Notes: generated from the sequence alone by a model not told the origin. A DNA stretch of 64,000 bases from Curtobacterium sp. MCPF17_052 (GCF_003234085.1 NZ_QKSD01000011.1:62001-126000), one strand, 5' to 3'. Positions 34,441 through 42,491 are shown, numbered from the stretch's first letter. Numbers and translations: made by a program.

Positions 34441-34743
34441 CTACGGGCGGGTGAGGGCCTTGGATGAACGCCCGGGATCTGATTCTCGATCGTCGTCGCG
34501 CTCTGCGCAAAGCGCGCGTCGACCGGCGATCCGCTGATAGAGCTTGTAGACGAAGACGAATTCCAGGAATCCGAAAAGCCCCAGGGCAGCGATGGCGAAC
34601 AGGACACTTGCCGGGGGGTCACCAGTGGTGGATGCAATGGTCGGCGAACCCACCACAAGGCCACTGCCTAGGAGAGCGTTGAACCAAGCGCCAGGGACAC
34701 CACCCGGAGCATCAGGCACCCTGTCGATCCAGCGATCAGTCAC
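34441..34743 (-). CDS. small membrane protein
   Basis: A 100-residue hypothetical protein with two membrane segments (FNALLGSGLVVGSPTIA and VLFAIAALGLFGFLEFVFVY) and a charged tail. The GTG at 34743 gives a sensible N-terminus; the frame is open further up. The ribosome site is weak, so the start is uncertain. It diverges from the next plus-strand gene. Confidence 0.45.
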   Translation of the reverse strand: MTDRWIDRVPDAPGGVPGAWFNALLGSGLVVGSPTIASTTGDPPASVLFAIAALGLFGFLEFVFVYKLYQRIAGRRALCAERDDDRESDPGRSSKALTRP

Positions 34744-34884
34744 GATGCGACGGTACTCGGTAGCCCGGCTTGAACGCTGTCCGATAGCCGATCCCTTACC
34801 GGAACGATCAAGAGCGCCGGAGCCAGCGTTCGGTAGCCCACCGGCTACTGGGCGGTCAGGAGGGCTGCCCTGTAGGACTGTCGC

Positions 34885-35250
34885 ATGATCGATCTTGCCG
34901 AGACCCGTGAAGTCACGCTCGATAGCCCCCAGCCCTGCGAGCGCGCAGTGCAAGTCATCGCCGGTTGGCTAACCGAGAAGAGCGGCAGCCCCGCTAAAGT
35001 GACGACGGAGGGTGTTGTCGATCTGGGCTCGCGGTTCACGTACCGGGTGTGGGGCGCCACGCGACGAGGCTTACGCAAGCTGCCGACGCGGCTGACTTGG
35101 CGTGTTGCCGGCAGTGCGACGGGTAGCAGCATCTCGATTCAGATGCGCAGCGACGAGGGCAAGTACCTCGTCCGTACCTACCAGCATCACCTGATCTACC
35201 AACGCACGTTCGACGTGTTGAGCGACGAGCTGACCGCGCTGTTGACATAG
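34885..35250 (+). CDS. hypothetical protein
   Basis: A 121-residue soluble protein, probably alpha/beta, with a strand-rich middle (VVDLGSRFTYRVWG ... RLTWRVAGSATGSSISIQM) and a C-terminal helix. The pattern could fit a small polyketide-cyclase/START-like fold but no family is recognised. ATG with AGGA 7-8 bp upstream. Codon use is less GC3-biased than the core genes, as elsewhere in this patch. Confidence 0.6.
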   Translation: MIDLAETREVTLDSPQPCERAVQVIAGWLTEKSGSPAKVTTEGVVDLGSRFTYRVWGATRRGLRKLPTRLTWRVAGSATGSSISIQMRSDEGKYLVRTYQHHLIYQRTFDVLSDELTALLT

Positions 35251-35335
35251 CTGCTCTGCGGCGACCGTTCGAGGATCCGCTATTGGATACAGAACCGGGC
35301 CCAAGAGTCCGGCGGCAGGCCCCGGTCCTGGAGCG

Positions 35336-35391
35336 TTGCCCTAGCGCTCGGACCGGAGTGCGGTTGCCCTAGCGCTCGGACCGGAGTGCGA
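35336..35391 (+). repeat. two 28-bp tandem repeats
   Basis: TTGCCCTAGCGCTCGGACCG... at 35336-35363 is repeated at 35364-35391 with one change, plus a third partial copy (TTGCCCT). It lies in the 265-bp gap before the secreted protein gene; the rest of that gap holds nothing recognisable. Confidence 0.85.
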
Positions 35392-35515
35392 TTGCCCTCG
35401 CGGCACGCCGCCGGGGCGGCGAGATGCGGTTAGCAAGTCTGCGCTGTATGAATGGTCAGGCGCGGGTGGGGGCCGTAGGGGCGGCCACGGCGCAATACCA
35501 AAGGGGGGTCGCTTC

Positions 35516-36346
35516 GTGCGACTAAAACGACTACATCTTGCCGCCGTCGCCGTAACGGTGGCGGCTCTCGCTGCTTCGCTGACCGCCGGGCCAGCGAACG
35601 CTTCGAGCACACTGACAGCGAGCACCGCTCCTGCACTTGTCGAGCGAGCGGAGCTCGCCGTTGGCCTGCAGGACGACACGGTCCCTGGGGCAACGGAGGT
35701 CCTGGAGCCGGGGAACATTGCCGAAATCGCTGCGACAGACGAGACGCCCGCTCTGTCGGTGGAGGTCGGTGCTGACCAGGGGTCTAACGCCGTTTACACG
35801 GCAGATGCGCTGACGGCTACGTCGACTCGCTTCGCAGCTGTCTTCGCCTCGTCGAGCGTCGGTACTGCGTCATGGGATCTGGGAAGCGGGACCGAGCTCT
35901 ACACGCTCCCTGACGGACGAGTCAGTGTTGGCGACGCGGAGGGGAACCTCCTCGCCGGGGTCGACGCTCCGTGGGCGGTTGACGCCACCGGCAAGGCAGT
36001 CGCAACTCACTACACGGTCGACGGGACCACCCTCACTCAACACTTGGATTATACGGCTGACACTGTGTTCCCAGTAGTCGCTGACCCGAAGATCACCTCG
36101 TTCCCGGGGTACTGGACGATCAGCCTCAACAGGTCCGAAAGCCTGAAGGCGATCGGCACTGTGGCGTCGTGCGCTGCGCTGTTCTCCAAGTCGCCGGTGC
36201 CAGGATTGAGGGTGGCTACGGTCGCCTGCGCCGTACTTGCCGCGTATGGCACGCCACAGCTTGCTGGCGGTAAGTGCTTGCGAATCCACATTGTCGGTGC
36301 CGTGCCGCTCTTCGCAACCTGGTGGCCGACCTGGCCGAAGTGCTAG
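35516..36346 (+). CDS. secreted protein of unknown function
   Basis: A 276-residue exported protein. A Sec signal (RLKRLHLAAVAVTVAALAASLTAGPANA) is followed by a beta-rich middle (ALSVEV, ELYTLPDGRVSVGDAEGNLL, PWAVDATGKAV, THYTVDGTTLTQHLDY, VFPVVADPKI), a pattern I know from actinobacterial secreted proteins with variable ends. The last 75 residues are hydrophobic and contain four Cys (SCAALF, ACAVLA, GKCLRI, WPKC), suggesting disulphides. GTG start with AGGGGGG upstream. The next gene starts 9 bp later. Confidence 0.65.
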   Translation: MRLKRLHLAAVAVTVAALAASLTAGPANASSTLTASTAPALVERAELAVGLQDDTVPGATEVLEPGNIAEIAATDETPALSVEVGADQGSNAVYTADALTATSTRFAAVFASSSVGTASWDLGSGTELYTLPDGRVSVGDAEGNLLAGVDAPWAVDATGKAVATHYTVDGTTLTQHLDYTADTVFPVVADPKITSFPGYWTISLNRSESLKAIGTVASCAALFSKSPVPGLRVATVACAVLAAYGTPQLAGGKCLRIHIVGAVPLFATWWPTWPKC

Positions 36347-36355
36347 GAGCACTTC

Positions 36356-36613
36356 ATGACAGTTTTGCTCGGTCTGGTTGTCGGCCTCGCGTTCGGGGTA
36401 GCTTCGGCGTTCGCTAATCGTCGGTGGGGCACTGTCCTTGCCTGCATTCCTGTGGCGGGCTGGTTCGTCATCTTCGGAATCTGCAGCCTCGACGGGCTGC
36501 AGGACAGCGAAGTAGCGCCACTGTGCTACGGCCTTCTCGGAATCGTCCTCGGGCTTCTCGTCGGGCAGGTCTTCGACCGTCAACGCAACAAACGCGCCCA
36601 GTCACATCGCTGA
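36356..36613 (+). CDS. small membrane protein paired with the secreted protein
   Basis: An 85-residue protein with three hydrophobic segments (about 2-19, 24-45 and 55-72) and a basic tail (DRQRNKRAQSHR). Its ribosome site (AGGAG) overlaps the stop of the secreted protein gene, so the two are one unit, closed by a terminator 18 bp downstream. Size and position would fit an immunity or accessory protein, but that is inference only. Confidence 0.65.
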   Translation: MTVLLGLVVGLAFGVASAFANRRWGTVLACIPVAGWFVIFGICSLDGLQDSEVAPLCYGLLGIVLGLLVGQVFDRQRNKRAQSHR

Positions 36614-36630
36614 CAAGGAACGCGCGACGG

Positions 36631-36657
36631 ACGCCCCCGCTCTCAGGACGGGGGCGT
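36631..36657 (+). terminator. terminator after the secreted/membrane pair
   Basis: Perfect 9-bp stem ACGCCCCCG / CGGGGGCGT (36631-36639, 36649-36657) followed by TCTT. Confidence 0.75.
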
Positions 36658-36773
36658 TCTTGCGTGCGCATACAGCCGGCGATTGGGCTGCGCCGAACCG
36701 GCACGGGACTGCTGCAGGTTTGGTTGACTCCTGACAGGTAGGGGCATTGGCTCCTGCTGGAAGGATGTGCGCC

Positions 36774-37070
36774 ATGGTGAAGGCGTATCCGGAAGAGTTC
36801 CGCCGTGACGTGATCGCGGTCGCCCGGAAGGGCGAGACGTCAGTGCGGCAGGTCGCGAAGGACTTCGGTGTGTCCGAGTACTGCCTGGCCCGCTGGTTGC
36901 GCCTCGCGGACCGCGACGATGGCGTCGGTGCTCTTGTGTCGCCGTCGGCGAAAGCGGTGGAGCAGGCTGAGCTGCGGGAGGCGCAGAAACGGATCCGGCT
37001 GCTCGAGCAGGAGAACGAGATCCTCCGTCGGGCAGCGGCGTACTTCGCCCAGTCACAACTCCCAAAATGA
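36774..37070 (+). CDS. IS3-family transposase OrfA
   Basis: A 98-residue helix-turn-helix protein of IS3 elements: YPEEFRRDVIAVARKGETSV, then QVAKDFGVSEYCLARWLRLAD (HTH) and a leucine-zipper-like tail (AELREAQKRIRLLEQENEILRRAAAYFAQ). It appears intact. Its stop overlaps the start of orfB as ATGA. GGAAGGA lies about 8 bp before the chosen ATG. Confidence 0.9.
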   Translation: MVKAYPEEFRRDVIAVARKGETSVRQVAKDFGVSEYCLARWLRLADRDDGVGALVSPSAKAVEQAELREAQKRIRLLEQENEILRRAAAYFAQSQLPK

Positions 37071-37290
37071 TCTACCCGCTGGTCCTCGAACTCGCCGACG
37101 ACGGTGTTCCTGTCGCGGTGGCCTGCCGGGTACTGGGCTTCTCGAAGCAGGCGTTCTATCGGTGGCGCGCCAGCCCCGTGTCCAAGCGGGACTGGGACGA
37201 CGCGCACCTGACCAACGCCGCCATCGATGCGCATCGGGACGATCCGACGTTCGGGTGCCGGTTCATCGCCGACGACCTCGTCGCGGGCGC
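37067..37290 (+). pseudogene. IS3-family transposase OrfB, truncated
   Basis: The first 75 residues match IS3 OrfB (YPLVLELADDGVPVAVACRVLGFS, QAFYRWRASP, TFGCRFIADDL), the region before the DDE domain. After about 37290 the frame runs on through unrelated sequence to 37759 without any catalytic motif. The break coincides with the start of a minus-strand gene fragment. Confidence 0.85.
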
Positions 37291-37495
37291 GCGAACTGCA
37301 GTTGACTGCCGCTGCACGGGGAGCGTGGAGCGTCTGGCTTGGAACAAAATCCCGAATCCCGTGGAACGCCCTTTGTTGCTGGTATTCGGGATCCGCGCCA
37401 CCACTGACACCCGCGAACAGACCGAACACCTCGCCGTAGCCGTGGAGCGTCACCGATGTCGTGCCGCCGCGGGCGGGAGTGAACGGGTCCATCAC
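37290..37495 (-). pseudogene. 5' fragment of an unrecognised gene cut by the IS remnant
   Basis: A minus-strand frame starting near 37495 (MMDPFTPARGGTTSVTLHGY, then GEVFGLFAGVSGGADPEYQQ) has natural codon bias and composition for about 65 residues, then reads into IS3 sequence. It follows the AraC gene on the same strand with 31 bp between. The function cannot be told. Confidence 0.45.
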
Positions 37496-37526
37496 CGCGC
37501 CTGCTCGTCGGCCAGCAGCATCTCGG

Positions 37527-38492
37527 TCAACGGCGGAGGGTCACCCGCGGGTACTCGCCGAATCGCTGGAGGTACGCGTTGGAGAACCTGCCCATGTGCG
37601 CGAACCCCCATCTCGACGCGACATCCGCGACGGAAGTGGCGATCGGGTCCGCGTGCAGGAGATCGGCGTGGACGTGGCGGAGTCGCACTTCGCGGAGGTA
37701 CGTCATCGGTGTGCGATCGAGGATGCGCTGGAACGACTCCTGGAGTCCGCGAACACTGAGATCGGCCGCTCGGGCGATGTCCGCGACGCTCAACGGCTCC
37801 CCGGCGTGCTCGTGGATGAACTCGACTGCCCTCCGGACGCGCACGTTCTTGCGGTCCCCGTAACCGTGGGGGAACCCTTCGCTCTGGAACCGGTAGAGCC
37901 CGAACAGCGATCGGGCGACGTCGCGCTGCGCCTCGTGCCATGCCAGGGAGGAGGTTCCGCCTGAGCGCAGCGCCTGCATCGCAGCAGCAACCGAGCTGCG
38001 CCATCGCATGACTGCGCTGGCTGTGGGCGTGACGCTGCGGTCGAACCCGAGCGTGCCGTCGACCAGGTGCTGCTCGGCGGCGACGTCGAGAACGAGGTCT
38101 CGGTTCAGGTGTACGAGACGCTGATCCCAGTCCTCGTACGCCATCTCGAACCGCTGCTCGATCGGGAACAGCGTCGGGACGCCCGGTTGCATCTGCACTT
38201 CGTCACGGCCGACATCGACACGGGCATCACCGGAGTCGATCCACTGCACGACGACCTCGCCCTCGACAGCGACGTCGCCCCGGAGACGACCGTGCATCTG
38301 GGAACGTCGGATGCTCATCTGGCCGTCGCCGACGCCGACGTACTTGTACCAGTAGTCGGAGCTGACCGGCGAGGAGTGCCACGCGCGGCCGGCGTACATG
38401 CCGGCGAGGTCTTGGATGGCGCCGTCGGTGTCAGTGCCAGCGACTGCCACGATCGGGCGGACCGGGGTCTCCGCCAGCGCGTCGGTCGTCAC
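37527..38492 (-). CDS. AraC family transcriptional regulator (1)
   Basis: A 321-residue regulator. The N-terminal sensing half includes WYKYVGVGDGQMSIRRSQMHG; the C-terminal half has two helix-turn-helix motifs (LSVADIARAADLSVRGLQES and SVADVASRWGFAHMGRFSNAY). Closely resembles the AraC protein at 47-48 kb. GTG start with GGGGAG 6-7 bp upstream, overlapping the stop of a possible 41-codon leader frame. Its downstream neighbour is only a gene fragment. Confidence 0.9.
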   Translation of the reverse strand: MTTDALAETPVRPIVAVAGTDTDGAIQDLAGMYAGRAWHSSPVSSDYWYKYVGVGDGQMSIRRSQMHGRLRGDVAVEGEVVVQWIDSGDARVDVGRDEVQMQPGVPTLFPIEQRFEMAYEDWDQRLVHLNRDLVLDVAAEQHLVDGTLGFDRSVTPTASAVMRWRSSVAAAMQALRSGGTSSLAWHEAQRDVARSLFGLYRFQSEGFPHGYGDRKNVRVRRAVEFIHEHAGEPLSVADIARAADLSVRGLQESFQRILDRTPMTYLREVRLRHVHADLLHADPIATSVADVASRWGFAHMGRFSNAYLQRFGEYPRVTLRR

Positions 38493-38614
38493 CGCGTCTC
38501 CCCGAGGACGTGGAAGCAGAGTCTGCCGGTTCTCCCGAGCGCAGTGGCGCCCGCCGTGCGAGGAGTGCCCTCGTGGACGAGTGCGGAGGGCAGGAACACA
38601 GTTGTGGCGGTCAT
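38489..38614 (-). CDS. possible 41-codon leader ORF of AraC gene 1
   Basis: ATG with GGAAGG 8 bp upstream; its TGA overlaps the AraC GTG start (GTGA). The peptide MTATTVFLPSALVHEGTPRT and onward matches no family. It could couple translation of the AraC gene or be a remnant. A palindrome GAGGCT-GTGAG-AGCCTC (38631-38647) lies just upstream. Confidence 0.35.
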   Translation of the reverse strand: MTATTVFLPSALVHEGTPRTAGATALGRTGRLCFHVLGETR

Positions 38615-38933
38615 GGGACCGGCCTTCCATGAGGCTGTGAGAGCCTCATCGCTGCCGGACCGTCCTGCTGTGCCAGCGCTCCACATGCCGCGGAGACCAT
38701 CGTGACGACAGGACCGCAAAGTGGCCCGGTTCCTCCACCGTACGGAGGCCCGCGGCTCTGCTCAACAAGAGTCCCCGGAACGCGGTTACGCGACGCGCTC
38801 GCTCCGAGCCTGATCCGCGGAGCGCGGCGGGTTGAAGCGGCCCCGCGACAAGACCGAGGTGCAGGCATGGGTGTCGCCGGGTCTAGCGTGGGGAGGTCTG
38901 GTTGCAAGCAGAGCAGGTAGGAGACCACTCGCG
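38615..38933. other. intergenic region between divergent AraC genes
   Basis: No gene recognised in these 319 bp. Contains the 6-bp-arm palindrome at 38631-38647 and an inverted repeat CCTCC-N7-GGAGG near 38736-38752. Promoters for both AraC genes should lie here but no clear -35/-10 pair is seen. Confidence 0.4.
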
Positions 38934-39845
38934 ATGACCACGCTCACGCTGCAGCACGACACGGACGACATCGACACGGTCGCGACAGTCCTCGGACAGA
39001 TGTACCCGAAGGTGCGGTTCGACCCCCCGCGGGGCAAGGTGCACTTCCAGGCCGACATCCGCGGCGACGAACAGCTCAGCCTCGCTCGCCTCACGATGGG
39101 GTTCCACGCCCAGGTGACCGTCGAGCCCGAAGGGGTCTTCACGTCGGCGATGCTGCTCGGCGGCCGCCTCGCGACGGTGCACGGTGACGGCGCGAACGCC
39201 GGAGGCGTCATCTTCGGCCAGGAGGAGACCGCTGCGGAGTACAACGGTTCGGAACTGCTCGTCGTCAACCTGCCCGAAGCCTCGCTCATCCGCCGTGCGG
39301 TCCGAGCGAGCGGCGCGGACAGTGGCGTCGTCCGGTTGCGCGGACACCACCCTCGGCCCGAGCACGCTGCCCTGTGGGTCCAGGCCGTGTCGCACGTCCA
39401 CCGGAGCGTGGTGCAGGTCGAGTCCGCGTTCGAGAACGACATCATCCGCACCGCGGCCTTCGACTACCTGTTGGGACTGGCGACGACGGCCCTGCCGTTC
39501 GAGGTGGTCACCCGCGTCCCTCCGGGCGTCGGGGCCGGCGAAGCGACCGTGCGCCGGGCCGTCGCGTACATGGACTCGCACCTGGCCGACGCGATCACGA
39601 TGGAGGACATCGCCGCAGCCGCCCGGGTGTCACCGCGCGGTCTGCAGGCCGGCTTCCAGCGGCACCTCGAGATGACGCCGATGACCTACCTGCGCCGCGC
39701 CCGACTCGCCGAAGCCCACCGGGAACTGCTGCACGACCCGACCAAGACCATCAAGGCGGTGGCCGAGAAGTGGGGCTTCAGCAACCAGGGACGCTTCACG
39801 CGCATGCGGCGCGAGGTGTACGGGATCGAGGAACGCACCGGCTGA
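38934..39845 (+). CDS. AraC family transcriptional regulator (2)
   Basis: A 303-residue regulator with a divergent N-terminal sensing domain (VHFQADIRGDEQLSLARLTMG) and a C-terminal DNA-binding domain: ITMEDIAAAARVSPRGLQAG and TIKAVAEKWGFSNQGRFTRM, both helix-turn-helix units, with MTPMTYLRRARLAEAHREL between. ATG with AGGAG 11 bp upstream. The desaturase gene follows 266 bp downstream on the same strand and is a possible target. Confidence 0.9.
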   Translation: MTTLTLQHDTDDIDTVATVLGQMYPKVRFDPPRGKVHFQADIRGDEQLSLARLTMGFHAQVTVEPEGVFTSAMLLGGRLATVHGDGANAGGVIFGQEETAAEYNGSELLVVNLPEASLIRRAVRASGADSGVVRLRGHHPRPEHAALWVQAVSHVHRSVVQVESAFENDIIRTAAFDYLLGLATTALPFEVVTRVPPGVGAGEATVRRAVAYMDSHLADAITMEDIAAAARVSPRGLQAGFQRHLEMTPMTYLRRARLAEAHRELLHDPTKTIKAVAEKWGFSNQGRFTRMRREVYGIEERTG

Positions 39846-40111
39846 GCGTCGACGGTCGGGCGGTGGACAGGGGTGCGCGAACTGGACGCCGTGGCCACGA
39901 CGACGTCCGCACGCTGGAGGTCGCCCGTGAGTTCCGGGAGCGGCCGACGGCTGTCCTCCCCGCAGACCCGGGCAGGGCCGCCGATCGGGACGTTCGAGCG
40001 CATCGATCTGAGGAACGGGCACGTTTGCGGTCGGTGTCACGTCCTCAGTACGGTCGATCTGTCCACATCGCGAGATGGGCATCCGCCAGCGCCGTCGACG
40101 GGAGCACCCCA

Positions 40112-41224
40112 ATGTCCACCGAGTCCGTGATCACCAGCCCCTACCGGAAGACCGGCACCGCGAACGGGCCGCGCGCCGGTGGCACGTCGACGTACTCGGC
40201 ACTGCTGCAGCAGGTGAAGGACGCCGGGCTCCTCCGACGCCGCCGCGGTTTCTACTGGTCCGTGTTCGCCGCCCTCGTCGTGGCGTCCGCGGCCTGCTGG
40301 GTCGTCTTCGCGCAGCTCGGCTCCTCGTGGTTCCAGCTGATCGTGGCGGGCGCGCTCGGCGTGCTGTTCACCCAGTTCGCGTTCCTGTCGCACGAGGCGG
40401 CCCACCGGCAGGTGTTCGACTCCCGCAAGTGGAACGACCGTGCGGGCCGCTGGCTCGGCACGTTCGTCGTCGGCCTGTCGTACTCGTGGTGGATGAACAA
40501 GCACACCCGGCACCACGGCAACCCGAACACGATCGGCAAGGACCCGGACATCGCGCCGGACGGCGTCGTCTTCATCCCCGAGGACGCGGCCGCGACGAGC
40601 GGACCGATGCGCTGGCTCGTGCGGCACCAGGGGTGGCTGTTCTTCCCGCTCCTGACCCTCGAGGGCATCAACCTGCACCGGCACGCGGTCACCTCGGTGC
40701 TCCGCGGTGTCGACGGGAAGAGCGACCGCCGTGACCGCGTCGTCGAGGGCGTCATGCTCCTCGCCCGGTTCGCGATCTACCTGCCCGTGGTCTTCGTGTT
40801 CCTGCCGTTCGGGATGGCGTGTGCGTTCCTCGGGGTGCAGCTGGCCGTGTTCGGCGTGATGATGGGCGCCTCGTTCGCCCCGAACCACAAGGGCATGCCG
40901 ACCATCGCGCACGACGCGAAGGTCGACTTCTTCTCCCGTCAGGTCCGCACCTCGCGCAACATCCGCGGCGGCTGGTGGGTGTCGTTCCTGATGGGCGGCC
41001 TGAACTACCAGGTCGAGCACCACCTGTTCCCCTCGATGCCCCGCCCCGCCCTCAAGCAGGCGCGGCTCCTGGTCCGGGACCACTGCGACAGCCTCGACGT
41101 GCCCTACACGGAGACCACGCTGCTGCGCTCCTACGGCATCGTCGTCCGGTACCTGAACCGCGTCGGACTGGCCGCCCGCGATCCGTTCGACTGCCCGATG
41201 ACCAGCGAGCTCCGCATCGGCTGA
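40112..41224 (+). CDS. membrane fatty acid desaturase
   Basis: A 370-residue acyl-lipid or acyl-CoA desaturase. The three histidine boxes for the di-iron centre are HEAAH (94-98), HTRHH (131-135) and QVEHH (300-304), with hydrophobic segments between. The QVEHH third box is of the front-end/DesA3-like type. It would introduce a double bond into membrane fatty acids, perhaps in cold or solvent stress. ATG with GGAG upstream; AraC regulator 2 lies just upstream. Confidence 0.92.
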   Translation: MSTESVITSPYRKTGTANGPRAGGTSTYSALLQQVKDAGLLRRRRGFYWSVFAALVVASAACWVVFAQLGSSWFQLIVAGALGVLFTQFAFLSHEAAHRQVFDSRKWNDRAGRWLGTFVVGLSYSWWMNKHTRHHGNPNTIGKDPDIAPDGVVFIPEDAAATSGPMRWLVRHQGWLFFPLLTLEGINLHRHAVTSVLRGVDGKSDRRDRVVEGVMLLARFAIYLPVVFVFLPFGMACAFLGVQLAVFGVMMGASFAPNHKGMPTIAHDAKVDFFSRQVRTSRNIRGGWWVSFLMGGLNYQVEHHLFPSMPRPALKQARLLVRDHCDSLDVPYTETTLLRSYGIVVRYLNRVGLAARDPFDCPMTSELRIG

Positions 41225-41233
41225 CCTCGACGG

Positions 41234-41325
41234 AGCCGGCCGCCCGGCCGGCATGACCGCCCAGCCGGCATGACCGAACGGACCGCCCGGCCGCCCGGCC
41301 GGCACGACCGAACGGACCGCCGGCC
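41234..41325 (+). repeat. degenerate GC-rich repeats after the desaturase
   Basis: CCGGCATGACC occurs at about 41249 and 41266 and CCGGCACGACC near 41298, with GACCGAACGGACCGCC repeated (41271 and 41307). This 150-bp gap between convergent genes otherwise holds nothing recognisable. Confidence 0.6.
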
Positions 41326-41374
41326 GACACGTCCACCTCGCGTCGGCCCGCGGTCCGTTCGTCGTCCGGACTGC

Positions 41375-42010
41375 TCAGACCGTGATCGTCTCGCCGTCCG
41401 CCAGCGTCACCAGCTCCACCCCGGTGAGCTGACCGGCGAACTGCGCGAACGAGCCCTTGCCGACCTCGCTGAGCATCAGGTCGTGGATCTGCACGGCCCG
41501 CGTCGGCTGCACGGCACGGACGAAGTCGACGAGTTCACCGAGCTTCGCCCACGGCCCGGACGTCGGCACGAGCAGCGTCTCGACCGGCACGCCCGGCACC
41601 GCGTACGAGTCGCCCGGGTGGAAGACGCGGCCGTCGACCAGGAACCCGACGTTGCTCATCGGCGGCACGTCGGCGTGGATGACGGCGTGGTCGCCGCCGA
41701 ACACGCGGACCTCGAAGCCGCCGGCGGTGATCGTGTCGCCGGGGGAGACGGCGACCACACGGCCGTCGTGGTCGCCGAGCGCGTCGACGACGGACGCCGG
41801 CGCCCAGATGCGGAGGCCCGGCTGCGCGTCGAGGGCCGCGCCGAGGACGTCGGCGTCGAAGTGGTCGGGGTGGTCGTGCGTGACGAGCACGGCGTCGGCT
41901 GCGGCCACGAGGTCGGCGGACGTCGCCGTGTAGGCGCCCGGGTCGAGGAGGACGCTGCGGTCGCCGTCGCGGAGGACCACGGTGGCATGGGTGTGCTTGG
42001 TGAGTTCCAT
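41375..42010 (-). CDS. MBL-fold metal-dependent hydrolase
   Basis: A 211-residue metallo-beta-lactamase-fold protein of the UlaG-like group (L-ascorbate lactonase/beta-lactamase superfamily domain). THDHPDHFD (His45, His47, Asp49, His50) binds metal, with GDHAVIH and FHPGDSY supplying the later ligands. Substrate unknown. Its ATG is 37 bp from that of the divergent MarR gene, with a perfect palindrome between, so MarR most likely controls it. Confidence 0.9.
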   Translation of the reverse strand: MELTKHTHATVVLRDGDRSVLLDPGAYTATSADLVAAADAVLVTHDHPDHFDADVLGAALDAQPGLRIWAPASVVDALGDHDGRVVAVSPGDTITAGGFEVRVFGGDHAVIHADVPPMSNVGFLVDGRVFHPGDSYAVPGVPVETLLVPTSGPWAKLGELVDFVRAVQPTRAVQIHDLMLSEVGKGSFAQFAGQLTGVELVTLADGETITV

Positions 42011-42016
42011 GAGCGA

Positions 42017-42041
42017 AAGTGTACAGCCAACCTGTACACTT
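42017..42041. promoter_or_regulatory. symmetric operator with divergent -10 elements
   Basis: Perfect 10-bp arms AAGTGTACAG (42017-42026) and CTGTACACTT (42032-42041) flank CCAAC. Each arm contains TACACT, read outward, which sits 7 bp before an ATG on each side (42010 minus, 42048 plus). One site therefore appears to serve as operator and as -10 element for both genes. Confidence 0.75.
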
Positions 42042-42047
42042 CCGTCC

Positions 42048-42491
42048 ATGGCCCTCCGCGACTTCACGCTCGACGACGCGAACGCCCTGCGCCGCGCGAT
42101 CGGGGACAGCACCCGCGCCGTCCGCCGTTCCGAGGCCACTCCGGAGGGCCAGGTCGAGACACTCGGCTTCCTGGCCCGCGACGGTGCCCGGAGCATCGCC
42201 GCGCTGGCGCGACTTCGACGGGTGCGGCACCAGTCCATGCGGGTCACGGTCGCCGACCTCGAGGCGCAGGGGCTCGTCGAGCGGACCCCGGACCCGACCG
42301 ACGCACGAGGGGTCCTGGTCTCGTTGACCGACGCCGGCCGGACCGTGATCGACGAGCTCCGGATCCGCCGGTCCGCCCGTGTCCTGGCTGCCGCCGAACG
42401 CGCGCTCACGCCTGAGGAGCGCGCCACCCTCGCCCACGCCGCCGACGCGATCGTCAAGCTCACCGCGGCGCTGGAGACGGACGGCAGCTGA
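42048..42491 (+). CDS. MarR family transcriptional regulator (divergent from MBL gene)
   Basis: A 147-residue winged-helix regulator: GFLARDGARSIAALARLRRVRHQSMRVTVADLEAQGLV is the helix-turn-helix and TPDPTDARGVLVSLTDAGR the wing. ATG 7 bp after TACACT, so probably leaderless. Expected to bind the 25-bp palindrome and repress both itself and the MBL-fold hydrolase until a ligand is present. Confidence 0.9.
   Translation: MALRDFTLDDANALRRAIGDSTRAVRRSEATPEGQVETLGFLARDGARSIAALARLRRVRHQSMRVTVADLEAQGLVERTPDPTDARGVLVSLTDAGRTVIDELRIRRSARVLAAAERALTPEERATLAHAADAIVKLTAALETDGS

Larger units (their letters stand above)
36774..37290 (+). mobile_element. truncated IS3-family insertion sequence
   Basis: Two overlapping reading frames (orfA, orfB) typical of IS3 elements are present, but orfB stops resembling a transposase after about 75 residues and the DDE catalytic part is gone. 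The right end is replaced by a fragment of another gene on the minus strand. I could not identify terminal inverted repeats. The element cannot move on its own. Confidence 0.8.

Noticed and set aside
37290..37759. Functional IS3 OrfB over the full open frame
   Set aside because: No DDE residues and no similarity after about residue 75; the rest belongs to other sequence.
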